NCBI GenBank assembly: GCA_954871525.1 | Contig: OX940863.1 | Coordinates: 40,596,501-40,660,500 of the forward strand | Length of the DNA stretch: 64,000 nucleotides | Source of the DNA: Parietaria judaica | Taxonomy: Eukaryota > Streptophyta > Magnoliopsida > Rosales > Urticaceae | Direction of reading: 5' to 3' | Shown: positions 10,564-21,066 of the stretch, in pieces | How the letters are laid out: every line of letters starts with the position of its first letter | How positions within the stretch are numbered: the stretch's first letter is position 1 | Program-made: the position numbers and the translations under genes | The notes under the pieces: generated by a model | The model's database searches: none | Seen by the model: only the letters and a program-made list of their open reading frames with translations | What the model was told of the DNA's origin: nothing

Positions 10564-13500
10564 ATGGATTATGTAGTTGGTGAAACCGAGCGTCATTCAC
10601 AGAGAGTGTGGTACCGCGGAGTACTCGTTTAGACAAAATCATCAAGTCTTTCCGAGATCATAATTTGTTGGATAGGGTGCTTGCTACTCCTTTTGGCCAG
10701 TTCTTTGTAGAGCCTCGTCCAAAATTTTCAGGTGCATTGCTCCATCAAGTACTTTGTCGAAGAATTGCATCTCCAAGGTCCGATGAACTGCTCTTCAAAT
10801 TCAATAAGGTTATATGTAAATTCGGCCGTCGTGAGCTTGTTGCCATCACCGGCTTAAAACTAAACGACAAAGCAGAGAAAAAACGGCCGAATTCACAGAA
10901 ACTTTTGATGGCTTCCTGTTTCCCCGACGTTAGGCTTTGTTGTTTTGTTGAGGGGGTGCTTTTGGAGACGCCACCGGATAAGTTTGTCCATCACGAGCAT
11001 TTGGAAGATGTAGACGATGTGGATTACTTTTTATCCAAACCATGGGGCGAGTTGGTTTGGAATGTATCCGCCAAGTCCTTTTGTCGGGAAATTAAGAAAG
11101 GCCAAGTAAAATCCAAAGGCGATGGCAAATACTTATACCCCAAGTACGAGTTGGCCGGATACGCCCCGATGCTTCAAGCTTGGGCATGCAAAGTGGTTCC
11201 GCGTCTAGAAACCCTTGCTTCTACCATGAAACAAATATCTTCGACTGCAGTGGGTAATGTGCTCGACGATGACAATGTAAGTTTTCGTACTTTTTTTAGT
11301 TATTTCGAGGACAGTTTGTAGTAATAAATATTATTTTATTTAGCTAAAGTAAGTGTGTTTTTTTTAAATGTATGAAGGTGGAGGTGCTACCTTTCATTGT
11401 AGCAGAGCGTGAAGAGGAGAACACGTCACCTTCAAAGGGCGTTTCCACACCAAGTTCTCCGTCGAAGAAGCCATCAACCCGGTCTAGAGATGGACATGAA
11501 ACAGAGTTACCGCTGCCCCCTTGTCACTCAATTGAGTCCTCAAGCATAATCAAGATGCTTGATGACATTAAGAAAAAACAAGAGGCCGAAGCTGCAAAAT
11601 TTGACGAATTTTTTACGAAAACAAGAAGTGCAAGAGGCAAATATCCTTGAATTGGTACGTTATATTTATATTTGTACATTTATTATATATAATTTTACCA
11701 ATAGCTATATTTTGTTTAATCTATAATAATGAAATGTTGATTTTTTTTTTTTTTTGCAGACCAAGAAAACAAGCATAATTTTTAAGATTGTTCGTGACTT
11801 TGTTGAGTATAATCCCCATCTCAAACAAATGCCCATCCCCAAGAAACACATACCTACCGACCCGACACCACCTCGCAAGCAACCCAACCTAGCCACCGAG
11901 CCCAGCCCGAAAAGATCAAAATCGAGTCCTAAAAAAAGCATATCCCACAAGAAACTTGCCCCGAGTCCCAAGAAACCCGACCCATCTCCGGAGCCAAGCC
12001 CACGGAAACATTACCCGACAAGAAGCACGACCCCCAAGAATCATACTCTAATTCCGAGAAAACCAAAGAACCCCGAAGCCTGAAGAAAGTCGTCGCAATA
12101 AAGACCCTTGCCCGGAGCCCGAAGAAACCAAACCCGAGTCCCAAGAAACCCGACCCATCTCCGGAGCCAAGCCCATGGAAACAATATCCGACAAGAAGCA
12201 CGACCCCCAAGAAAGGCGTCGCAATAAAGAGCCCGCAACGAGTTAGAGCCCGGAAAGAGGTTATCTTGACGCAATCTCAGCCATCCCCGCAATCTCAGGC
12301 ATCTCAGGGATCTCCAAGTGAAAACATAATGTTGGATGCATTGATTCATGAGATAGAGCACCAAGATACGAACCAGCCCTCTCAAGAAATAATTGTCTCT
12401 CCCCTTGTTCCGATACCAGTGCAGATAGTAGTTCCAATTAAGGTTGCGGATGACTCGCTGTTGATGGAGACGCCACCGGCGAAGAGGAAAAGGAAGGCCC
12501 CAAATATGGATGACTTTACCAACCCGGACATTGAGACGCTGAAAAGGAGATCGGAACCGTACGTGTTCAAATTCGTCGTACCGCCTACCAAGAGTCATCT
12601 CACTGCATTGAAAAGGTGGATTAAACAAGGGACACCCGAAAAGTGGAAGTGCATACAAGGAGAGGAGTATGGAAGCTGGTTTACGGAACTACTAACTCCA
12701 CGTACATGGATTAATACTACGGTATTTTCTGAACTTTGCAATATTTGTTCTTTGGGTTAATCTAGGACAATATTTGTGTAAAACCAGGGACATGTATGGA
12801 ATTAGCCAGGGATAATTTTTGTGTAAATCAGGACAATAATTGTGTAAAACGAGGGACAGTTGTAGAGTAAAATATGGGACAATTATTGTGTTAACCAGGG
12901 ACAATATTTCTGTAAAATGTGGGACAATTATCGAATTAGCCAGGGACAATAAAACGAGGGCAGTTTATCTCTAATTATTGGCTATACTTTGTCTTTTTGC
13001 AGCACGTTGATGCAGTGATGTGTTTGTTTCGACGTCGTCGTCGAAGTGTGTATTTCAAAGGTATAAACAGCATATCACGAACATGTGTCCCTACTGGACG
13101 AGCTCGCTCATGGAGAAAATGCAACGAATGAAAGAGGACCCAACTTGCGATCCTAAACTAGCCCAGATGAAATGGGCTGTAACCGGAGATCCTGAAACTG
13201 GCCATGCGAGTTGGAAAATTTTGGAAAACATATGTTTCGTCGTGAATGTCCGGGAATCGCATTGGGTTTGTGTAGTTGCTGATTTGAAATATTGGAGGTT
13301 GGAAGTCTACGATAGTGATCCGAGGTGTTGCAGTGACAGTTATCTCGAATCGTTGCTAGAACACTTAGGCAGCGGTATACTTGGGATGCTTAAGATATGC
13401 GGATGCACTACTATCCACTTGAATGTTGATGCTAAACCATTCAAAGTTGTGCGTATGAATAGTCACGTTGTTCCGGTAGCAAAAAGAAAGTAAGTAATTA

Positions 13501-13722
13501 TGTTTGAAAGAAGGAAGATATATTTACTTCTAATTGAAACTCACTAATATTTTTTTTTTCAGCGGCGATTGTGGCATATTTGCATTGAAGAATGTGGAAA
13601 ACATCATGCACGGCGAGCCAATGGCTGAAGTCCACAGCGACAATATCAAAGATTTTAGAGCGGCATATGTTGTTGATGTGTGGTTAGGCAATGAAAGAGT
13701 TGTGAATAACATTTGTCCTTGA
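10564..13722 (+). pseudogene. DUF1985 / Ulp1-like cysteine protease gene of the KI-MULE, frameshifted
   Basis: The likely start is the ATG at 10564 (MDYVVGETERHSQRVWYRG), but the frame must change near 10620 to enter the DUF1985-type domain (LDKIIKSFRDHNLLDRVLAT, later FGRRELVAITGLKLN). GT-AG introns are visible at about 11277-11374, 11650-11759 (acceptor TTTTTTGCAG), 12721-13002 and 13490-13562. The middle exons are Pro/Lys/Ser-rich (repeats of SPKKP). The C48 protease core follows: RESHWVCVVADLKYWRLEVY gives the His and then Asp (YDSDP), and the last exon gives the catalytic Cys in GDCGIFALKN. A second frame change sits near 13045-13065. In known members the enzyme resembles SUMO proteases; its role in transposition is not known. 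The catalytic residues are kept, but the ORF is broken. Confidence 0.8.
12746..12970 (+). repeat. GGGACAAT-type short repeats inside an intron of the Ulp1-like gene
   Basis: About nine degenerate units of roughly 20 bases, each built on GGGACAATT or GGGACAGTT followed by an AT-rich spacer (for example ATTGTGTTAACCAGGGACAA). They lie wholly within the intron 12721-13002, in the sense orientation of the gene. Confidence 0.8.
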
Positions 13723-13739
13723 CTTAATCTAATGCACGC

Positions 13740-14450
13740 TAAAGAAAAAGGTTTCTGTAGTATAACATTTGTCCCGGATTTGTGTAAGCCAAGGACAGTT
13801 TTTTAAGTTTACTCGGGACGGCTTTTGTGTAAACCAGGACAAGTTTTTGTCTTCACCAGGGACAGGTTTTTATGTTTACTGTGGACAGTTATCGTGTTGA
13901 TCAGGGACTGGTTTTTATGTTTACCGTGGACAGTTATTGTGTTGATCAGGGACAATTTTTGTATAAAACGAGGGGCAATTGTAGAAAAATATGGGACAGT
14001 TATAATGTAAGTCCTGGACATTAATCATCTTAACTAGGGACAATATTTGTGAAAAATATGGGACAATTATGGAATAAGATAGGGACATTTATTGTGTTAA
14101 CCAGGGACAATTTTTATGTAAAACGAGGGACAGTTGTAGAAAAAATATGGGACAGTTATAATGTAGGTTCTGGACATTAATCATCTTACCTAAGGACAAT
14201 ATTTGCGAAAATATGGGACAGTTATGGATTAAGATATGGACAGTTATTGTGTTTACCAGGGACAATTTTTGTGTAAAACGAGGGACAATTAGAAGAAAAA
14301 AAAGGGACAGTTATAATGTAAGTCCTGGACATTAATCATCTTACCTACAGACAATATTTTTGAAAAATATGGGACAGTTATGGAATAAGATAGGGACAGT
14401 AATTGTGTTGATCAGGGACAATTTTTGTATAAAACGAGGGACAATATTCA
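13740..14450 (+). repeat. GGGACAGTT array with a higher-order period of about 155 bases
   Basis: About thirty GGGACA-type units lie between the two convergent genes. From 13949 they form a higher-order repeat: the landmark AGGGACAATTTTT recurs at about 13949, 14104, 14259 and 14415, spacings of 155, 155 and 156. Each large unit has seven or eight small units in the same order (one with TGGACATTAATCATCTTA, one with GACAGTTATGGAATAAGATA). The array runs in the sense direction of the protease gene. Confidence 0.85.
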
Positions 14451-14524
14451 AGCAGATTCATTCTTACTTAAAAATTCTGGCAAAATATATTCCATAAAAT
14501 ATATATTCAGGCATATACATGTAA

Positions 14525-14630
14525 TAATTCCACAAAATCCTACGAATAATTCCACAAAATATATTCCACAAAATCCTACGAATAATTCCACATATATTCC
14601 ACAAAATCCTACGAATAATTCCACATAATT
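14525..14630 (-). repeat. Short tandem repeat at the 3' end of the transposase gene
   Basis: The unit CACAAAATCCTACGAATAATTC occurs three times with short gaps. On the coding strand it yields VELFVGFCGI three times. It lies after the zinc knuckle, so it looks like repeat expansion in a tolerant C-terminal tail. Confidence 0.8.
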
Positions 14631-16565
14631 ACCCCTTGATTTACATGTTACTCGGTTATGACCTAGCACTCCATATTTCGAGCACTTTCTATGCTCCACA
14701 ATGATTTCACCTTGCGACGGTCGACGCTTTGTCGGACGCCTTCCCCCCTTTTGTTTCTTTGGACGACCTGCCTGTTTTCTCTCTAGGGGAACTCCAACAT
14801 GAATGTTCTTCAAATGTTCTGGCAGAACCCAATTACACTCATCACCAACTGGATATATCACACCTTCATAGAAACTCCTTCAATTAAAAAACAAGATAGT
14901 TAAATAAAACAACAAACAATAGATCATAAAAAGGAAAAACTTAAACATTTAATATTCCTGTACGTCTCGAGCAAATAAAACGGCGAACAATATGTGTAGT
15001 TGCCTAAATTGCGTTTAAGGGCAGCAGCTGCAACGTGAACGCAAGGAATACCAATTGCTTGGAACTCGCCACATTCACACTCTTTTGTCCTTAGGTCTAC
15101 AACGAAACTGCCCGACGGTGTAATGACTTTGAATTCAAGCGTATCGAGATTATGAATTGTTAACAGTCGCGCTGCATCAAGGGTGTCTTTCAACTCTTTC
15201 TCGAGTTTGGGTACAAGATTTGAAGTGTTATTTTGACCTACGGTTCACTTCTCATAAAACCAATGTTGGAGAGTAAACCGAAGGTATTCAAACATATTTG
15301 TTATCGGAAATGTCCTTGGAATCTTAAGAACAGAGTTAAAACTTTCCGCATAATTACTCGTCATGGCGTCGTACCTGTTACCGCTGAAATGAATACGTGT
15401 CCAATACGGAAAGCCAATTTCTTCCATATATACTGCTACATCTGGGAAATGGTTCCTCAACAAGTACCAGTAGTATTCAAAGTCGCTCATCCCAAAAGCG
15501 TACGCAACATTAAACACCAATTTGGCCGGAGCTTCACTTTTAAACGTATAGATGATATTCCTTTTGAGGTGGGCCCAACAAAAACCGTGATGAGCATGGG
15601 GGAAAACGGTCTTCACCGCAAAAATTATACTGTCGTGCCTATCGGAAATAATGGCTAGATCTTCAACGGGCCCGATGGCTTCCTTTAACGTCGTCAAAAA
15701 ATAATCCCAAGAGTCATTGTCTTCAATATCTACAACTCCATACGCGATAGGAAACAACCTTGTTTCACCCAAGTGCTACCGCCGTTAACAATTGACCACC
15801 ATACTTGCTCTTGATGAACGTGCCATCCACACATATCATTGGCCGACACGTTTTAAATCCTTGTAAACAAACTCCAACGGCAGCAAAGGCATATTTGAAA
15901 CGACCTGCTTCCATCAGAAAATCAATTATCGATCCCAAATTATTTTCCTCCATCACATGCAAGTAGCGCGGTAACTTCGAGTACGAATCCTCGGGTGTGC
16001 CCATGGCGTATGCCATGGCTTTTTCTTTGCATCTCCATGCCTTCTCATATGTTAGCTCAACACCGTAATGCCTTTTCAAATCTTCTTGCAAAGCCTTTGG
16101 CGTGAACGGTGAGCCCGTAGTAGAAAACTTATCCTTATAAATCTGCCCAACAACTCGGGGAGCTGCTTGCTTATGCTCTAGCTGACAACGATCAAGGGAG
16201 CAAGTATGTTCGTGGACAAACCGAGTTATCTTATACAATGATGCGGTTTTAATAAGTACCCGTGCATTCAATTTCCACGTGCATGTATTGTCCTTGCACC
16301 TCACATGCCATAATTTCAGGTTAGATTTGGATACTCTAAATTGAAAGTTATTTTTAATCGTGTGAATTGACAGTTTAATCTGCAACTCCTTCACATGTTT
16401 AAATATCTTTCCCTCTGAAAACTCAAACAGTGTACCTTTACACGACGACTCGGGATATGACTGTAAATCCTCCGCATAAAACCGTGGGTCAACCCATAAA
16501 CGGTCATCCACATCTTGCGTCGCGGTCGGGAAATACTCGGGCACATCACTTCAGGGATCAGAACA

Positions 16566-16712
16566 AGATGGGAACTCGGGCATGGTACTTTGGAGATTTG
16601 AAGAGGATGGGTACTCGAGCACGGGACTTCGGGGCTGAAAAGAGGATGGGAACTCGGGCATTGTACTTTGGGGATTTGAAGAGGATGGGAACTCGAGCAC
16701 GGGACTTCGATG
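16566..16712 (-). repeat. In-frame 66-base minisatellite in the transposase linker
   Basis: The coding strand gives alternating SPVLEFPSSSNPQS and TMPEFPSS units, in two full 66-base periods plus a partial one. The repeat lies between the PB1-like N-terminus and the zinc region, and the in-frame TGA at 16553-16551 follows it at once. Confidence 0.8.
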
Positions 16713-17317
16713 TCTTCGAGATAGTTCAAAATCAGGGACTAGCTGGACATCAACGTCCATGATGTCATCATTATGGTCTGCTAAATGAACTTCGTGAGAA
16801 ACATTTTCTTCATACCGCTCTGAAGATGGCATTACAATTAACTTTTTCAATACCGGAGTTACGTAGAGTATGTTCTTTCCACGGCGAACAATGTCAAGTA
16901 TCTGACGATCAACATCCAACTCAACTGGTCGACATCCGTGCTGCAACAGTTTTATCTCGATTCTGAGATCATACACCCGCTCATCCACCCCAAGTCTTTC
17001 ATACAACTGATCCATCAACTGTGTGTGACTAATGTCCATCGGCGCTAAGAAAAAACTATTCTTCGCATTGGTGTAGTTCCAATTCTCATTTTCAAGAACC
17101 CACTCGCCATCATGTTCGAAATATACATCCAAATCTGTTTTCACGGGAAAGTACAAAATGAATTAAGAAAAAGCAAGAACAATCACAAAAAATGGACATA
17201 AATAAGAATCAAATCATACCCATTGGTTTTGACATGGTGCCGATGGGTCTATGACAATGTTGATAAGAAACTCTAAACGAAAATCTAAAACAAGAGAGAA
17301 GAATGTTAATCGTACAA

Positions 17318-17830
17318 CCTCCCACAAAACTGCCCAGAAAACTGTCCCTAAATAATCCAAAACTGTCCCCAAAATCCAAATTACTGTCCCAAAAAAATGA
17401 AGAAACTGTCCCAATAAAACCTCCAAGTGAACTGCCCAGAAAACTGTCCCTAAATAATCCAAAACTGTCCCCAAAATCCAAATTACTATCCCAAAAAAAT
17501 GAAGAAACTGTCCCAATAAAACCTCCAAGTGAACTGCCCAGAAAACTGTCCCTACATAATCCAATCCAAATTACTGTCCCCAAAAAATGAAGAAACTGTC
17601 TCAATAAAACTCCAAGTGAACTGCCCAGAAAACTATCCCTAAATTACCCAAAAACTGTCCCCAAAATGCAAATTACTGTCCCCAAGGATCATAAGAAACT
17701 GTCACAAGAATGTTAATCACACAACCTCCAATTGAACTGCCCAGAAAACTGTCCCTAAATTACCAAAAAGTGTCCCTAGATAGCAAATTACTGTCCCTAA
17801 AATCTGAAGAAACTGTCCCGATTCGTCAAC
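17318..17830 (-). repeat. 102-base tandem repeats upstream of the transposase gene, built on AACTGTCCC
   Basis: The landmark CCTCC(N)ACTGCCCAG recurs at about 17318, 17420, 17522, 17610 and 17725: two exact 102-base steps, then shortened and lengthened copies. Each unit holds four or five AACTGTCCC words, which are the reverse complement of the GGGACAGTT core of the arrays at 12.7 and 13.7-14.4 kb. It begins 83 bases upstream of the transposase start, so it should lie in the promoter or 5' leader. Confidence 0.85.
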
Positions 17831-18334
17831 ATCGATCCCTAACCTCCCAAGCCCACGCCAAAAACTGTAACAAAGTTCCTAACAAAGCCTTCAATATATA
17901 AAAAATTAAACTTCCCTTAAAAAAAATACAAAACCTAACAAGGATTCCATATCCTAACTTAGTGAAGAAAAATAAACCCTAGAAAGAAAAAAAAAAAGCA
18001 AACCACCCAGAAATCAAACCAAGAGAAAACGAACAAAGCTAAAACTCCAAAATCGAACCAGAAACAAACGAAGCTAAAACTCCAATATCGAACCAGAAAC
18101 GAACCAAGCTAAAACTCCAAAATCGAACCAGAAACGAACCTCGGAGGTTTTTGGACAGGATGTGCGCACGGTGGACACACGGCGGAGGCGCGGGGTTCGT
18201 CGGACTTACGACGTGCGTTTGGCGGACTCGAGTTATGTGTGGGTTTGAGTTCTGGGCTTGAGCGAGAAAGGAGAGAGAGGGGAAGGAAGAGTACGGGGGA
18301 AATGAGAGAGAGAGAAAGGAGAAAGAAGTGGTAA

Positions 18335-18492
18335 AAGTACCAAAATAAATTATGTGTGTTAATTGAAGTGGGGGTTTAATTAATCAGGGGTAAAATCGTC
18401 AAAAATTGGGCAAAGTTTAAAATTATGTATTTTTTAAATATGTGTTCAAAACTTGAATTGGTGTTTTTTTGTGCCATTTTTTCAAGTTTCCC
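18335..18492 (-). repeat. Right terminal inverted repeat of the KI-MULE
   Basis: Reverse complement of the left end with scattered substitutions and small gaps (for example GGCACAAAAAAACACC against GGAAAGAAAAAAAAAAAACC). It is followed directly by TTTTAATT, the second copy of the target site. Confidence 0.85.
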
Positions 18493-18780
18493 TTTTAATT
18501 TAGGGTAAACTCCCCAAACTTTGGCTGATTTCGAGTTAACAGCACCTAAAGTATCCCATTTTGACTTCGATCCATCAAAGTCGAAAAACGGAATCTACAG
18601 TTTGACACATGGCATCCTGTTAGGGTGCCACGTGTCACAGATAAATTATTATATTTATTTCTATTTATATAAATAATTTTAATTAAAAAATCATACTTAA
18701 AAAAATATATATATGTGGTACCGCTTCTCTCTCTACATAGAACCTAAAAATAGGTTGTTGACGTAGCTTCCCACTTCAAC
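18493..18780. other. Flank right of the KI-MULE, no gene seen
   Basis: AT-rich non-coding sequence with wording common in plant intergenic repeats (CCAAACTTTGGCTGATTTCG) and a CACGTG core at 18632-18637. I see no coding potential here. Confidence 0.5.
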
Positions 18781-19890
18781 AATCAAAGGTAAATATGTTT
18801 GAAATCTAGATGCGAAGGTTGATGTTGCTATGTGGATTTTGATCTTTACGTCCTCAATACTCAAACACTCACAAATGCGTATGTATATATATTAAATATA
18901 AATAAAGATAAGGAGTTTTTTAGAGAGGTTCGTCTCAAAGCAGTATTTGACTACGTATGTTTATTTAAATGAGAGAACATAAACAATAAACAAATACATG
19001 AAAAGTTTCTGCTCGGGGTATAAAATAAGGAAACACGAAGTGAATGTAATAGGGCTATTGGAAATGAGGTGAAAAGTGTTGGAATACTCTCGTGCCCGTA
19101 CTAAAGCTTGAACATGGTATTTATAGGCGTGATTCTCCCATTAGAACTTGCTTGAATTCAAGAGAACATGATTCAATGTTGAACGCTTGACTTGGTGTAC
19201 TTTGATCAGAGATAGCCGTTATTGTTGATGTGCGTTTACGTCATTATATGACTAAACTATATGTCACAGAGTGACAAATATACTTAATGATAAAAACACG
19301 AATAAAAAGAGGTTCAGTCGAATTGGCCCCGAAACTCACTAAGTTAAACTGGCCCAATCAAAGCCAACGGGTCAACCCTGACTTAAGATCCTCAAACATA
19401 GATCCAGAAACAGTGCTCAATCAAGGCCCAATAACCGAAGTCCCAAAATATCCAACCCAAAAAAAAAACACCACGAACATCCCAAAAATACACAAGTTGA
19501 CGAAGTCAAACCGGGAACCCGCTCAACAAAAGCAACTTTCAAATTCTCTAACAGATAGAGTATTCAAACTGCTAATTGGCGGTTGTGGATTTGGTCCTCC
19601 TAGCACGTGTCCGCATACGAAGGCAATCCCAGGCCCACTAAGGCCGGAATACTCGGATGCAGGAGAAAGGAGGAAGGAAGGGACTATACAAAGAAGAGGA
19701 GGAAGCATGGAAAAGGGGATACGAGTTCATAACATTCAGAAGTCTGGCGTTCAAATCAAGAATTGTCATTCAAATACTTTGTTCTTCCTTGTTTATTATT
19801 CCTTATATGTACTCAATCATCATCAATAAATTCTAGAGGAAGTAGTCAACTAATGCTTTGGGACGAACCTCTCTAAAAGTTCCATGTGTC

Positions 19891-19929
<39 letters not shown>

Positions 19930-19960
19930 CGCATCAACGTCGGAGAGTAGCTATCAGACG
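18780..19960. mobile_element. Two LTR-like pieces in opposite orientation
   Basis: TTTTAGAGAGGTTCGTC followed by CAAAGCA and TTGACTAC at 18918-18955 recurs inverted at 19842-19879 with about four mismatches in 37. The right part reads like the promoter-to-R/U5 part of an LTR in plus sense: a TATA-like ACTATACAAAG at 19683, AATAAA at 19825 and GGGACGAACCTCTCTAAAAG at 19860. The left part reads the same way on the minus strand. It could instead be one short transposon with 37-base terminal inverted repeats; I found no target duplication. The 180-codon frame at 19287-19829 inside it has no recognisable domain. Confidence 0.45.
19893..19924 (+). repeat. (AT)n microsatellite
   Basis: About 16 AT dinucleotides after GTCAATT. 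It lies just after the LTR-like R/U5 stretch. Confidence 0.9.
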
Positions 19961-20354
19961 CGAGATCGGGATTCATACGACAAATTCACAAGCATATAAA
20001 TCAACCAGACTCTTATCAGGTACGGAACGGTTGAAGCGGAGATCCACATCAACAGTTATAAGAAGTCTTCATGCTTGCTTTTTTCCAGGTCAGGTTAGGA
20101 CTTTTTGAATCGTCCCGCTGTTATGTCTTTGAGGTCGGGGTACCTTCTTTGATAGGCCTTGGTACACCGAGTAGGGCCTTAATGGGCCCTAGTCTCCAAA
20201 ATGGGCCTATGTCAGTAATCTTACGACTTTGGCTTGTTCAACATGAATAAATGTTTGTTCATTTATAAAATACTTTAGTCTTTAAAATAAATGACTAAAT
20301 TTAATTAATTCATATGCTTCAATTGACATGTCGTTTTAAAATAGAACGAAATTT
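19960..20354. other. Left flank of the Tat retrotransposon, no gene seen
   Basis: No ORF with recognisable content. It ends with the CACAT target duplication, so before the insertion this stretch joined the sequence that now starts at 34461. Confidence 0.5.
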
Positions 20355-20359
20355 CACAT

Positions 20360-21066
20360 TGTTGAGGTGGAAAATTCATCTCTGCAGTCATGGAGTTAAG
20401 GTTGGATGTAAATCTGAATTTAGTTTAGCTCAGAGCTCGGGTCTTTCCGTTAAAGCTAGATCACGTCGAAAGAGACGAGTGCTTAAGAAAATGAGTCGGG
20501 TGATTTTTAGTGATGAGCTTCAATGTCGAAGCCTTTGCATGTGTATTGATAATAAAAATTGTCATCCTTTGTACATGGATCTTAGCCCTCTATTTATAAT
20601 GAGTTAAATAATTCGAATCAGCCCTCATAAATGGGCTGTTACAATTGTGTTTGATTCCCTCATAATGGCCATTATGGCATGGCTGTAATCATGGGCGTAA
20701 TCTTTGTCTTCAATCCACTGGGGCGTCGCTTGCGCCACGCTGATTGCTCCAATCTTGCATTCTGTCTTCGTCGTTTGTATTTTAGGCCTCGTCGACGAGT
20801 GTGTCTCGTCGCTGAACTAAACTGCCGCTTCCTCTGTTTATCGGCGATCGACTTCATTGACAAGGTATCATAGATGAAGTCGTATATTAGGGTGCTTCCT
20901 TCGTCGTTGTCCTCCTTGTAACTCGTTTAACCAGACCTTCTCTGACTTGGTCAATTGGGCTTATTCGGATATTGGGCTTTTGTAATTGTAGCCCAAATGT
21001 TTGAATGACAAAGATAGATTTCGTCGTAATAATATAAATTGCCGTAGAAGAAATCGTACCTCAACA
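20360..21066 (-). repeat. 3' LTR of the Tat element
   Basis: 707 bp. On the minus strand it begins TGTTGAGGTACGATTTC at 21066, next to a purine tract (AAATAGGGGGCTATC), has a TATAAATAGAGG box at 20598-20587 and ends ACCTCAACA at 20360. The part 20720-21066 matches the 5' LTR at 34013-34455; the R-U5 half has no partner there. Confidence 0.85.
20587..20598 (-). promoter_or_regulatory. TATA box of the Tat LTR
   Basis: The minus strand reads TATAAATAGAGG about 230 bases before the LTR end. It is the only strong TATA motif in this LTR. Confidence 0.6.

Larger units (their letters stand above)
14448..17235 (-). pseudogene. mudrA-type MULE transposase gene of the KI-MULE, with two stops and a frameshift
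   Basis: The start is the ATG at 17235; a 16-base first exon (17235-17220) splices to 17134 (acceptor GTGAAAACAG). Domains in order: a PB1-like N-terminus (LDVYFEHDGEWVLENENWNY), a low-complexity Pro/Ser repeat, a MuDR N-terminal zinc region, the DDE domain (ICVDGTFIK; LAIISDRHD; NYAESFNSV), a SWIM zinc finger (ECECGEFQAIGIPCVH) and a basic tail with a CCHC-like knuckle in which the second Cys is Tyr (CSKYGVLGHNRVTC). Lesions: an in-frame TGA at 16553-16551, one extra G near 15770 just before ETRLFPIAYGVVD, and a TGA about 15258 after LQHWFYEK where the frame then continues. All catalytic and metal-binding residues except that Cys remain, so inactivation looks fairly recent. Confidence 0.85.
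9456..18492. mobile_element. Complete KI-MULE (Kaonashi-type Mutator-like transposon)
   Basis: The ends are inverted copies starting GGGAAACTTGAAAAA on both sides and remain alignable for about 160 bases. The flanking bases are TTTTAATT at 9448-9455 and at 18493-18500, an 8-base match (the family usually makes 9). Inside are a plus-strand gene with a DUF1985 domain and a C48 (Ulp1/SENP) protease, and a minus-strand mudrA-type transposase, converging at about 13.7-14.5 kb. This pairing is the definition of the Kaonashi/KI-MULE group of plants. Both genes carry a few disabling lesions. Three arrays of a GGGACA-type repeat make up about 1.5 kb. Confidence 0.9.

Noticed and set aside
11705..12658. 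Long minus-strand frames opposite the Ulp1-like gene
   Set aside because: They are Gly/Leu/Phe or Trp/Arg-rich shadows of Pro/Lys/Ser codons on the plus strand, where domains and splice sites support coding.
13740..14450. CRISPR-like array
   Set aside because: Repeats are degenerate, spacers are themselves repeated, there are no cas genes, and the DNA is plant nuclear.
17209..17604. 131- and 116-codon minus-strand frames and a 95-codon plus frame over the 102-base repeats
   Set aside because: The repeat unit length is a multiple of three and stop-poor, so frames stay open by chance; the translation is a simple repeat with no domain.
19287..19829. 180-codon plus-strand ORF
   Set aside because: Low-complexity Asn/Gln/Lys/Pro-rich start, no domain, and it overlaps LTR-like promoter and polyadenylation signals, so it is probably not a protein.
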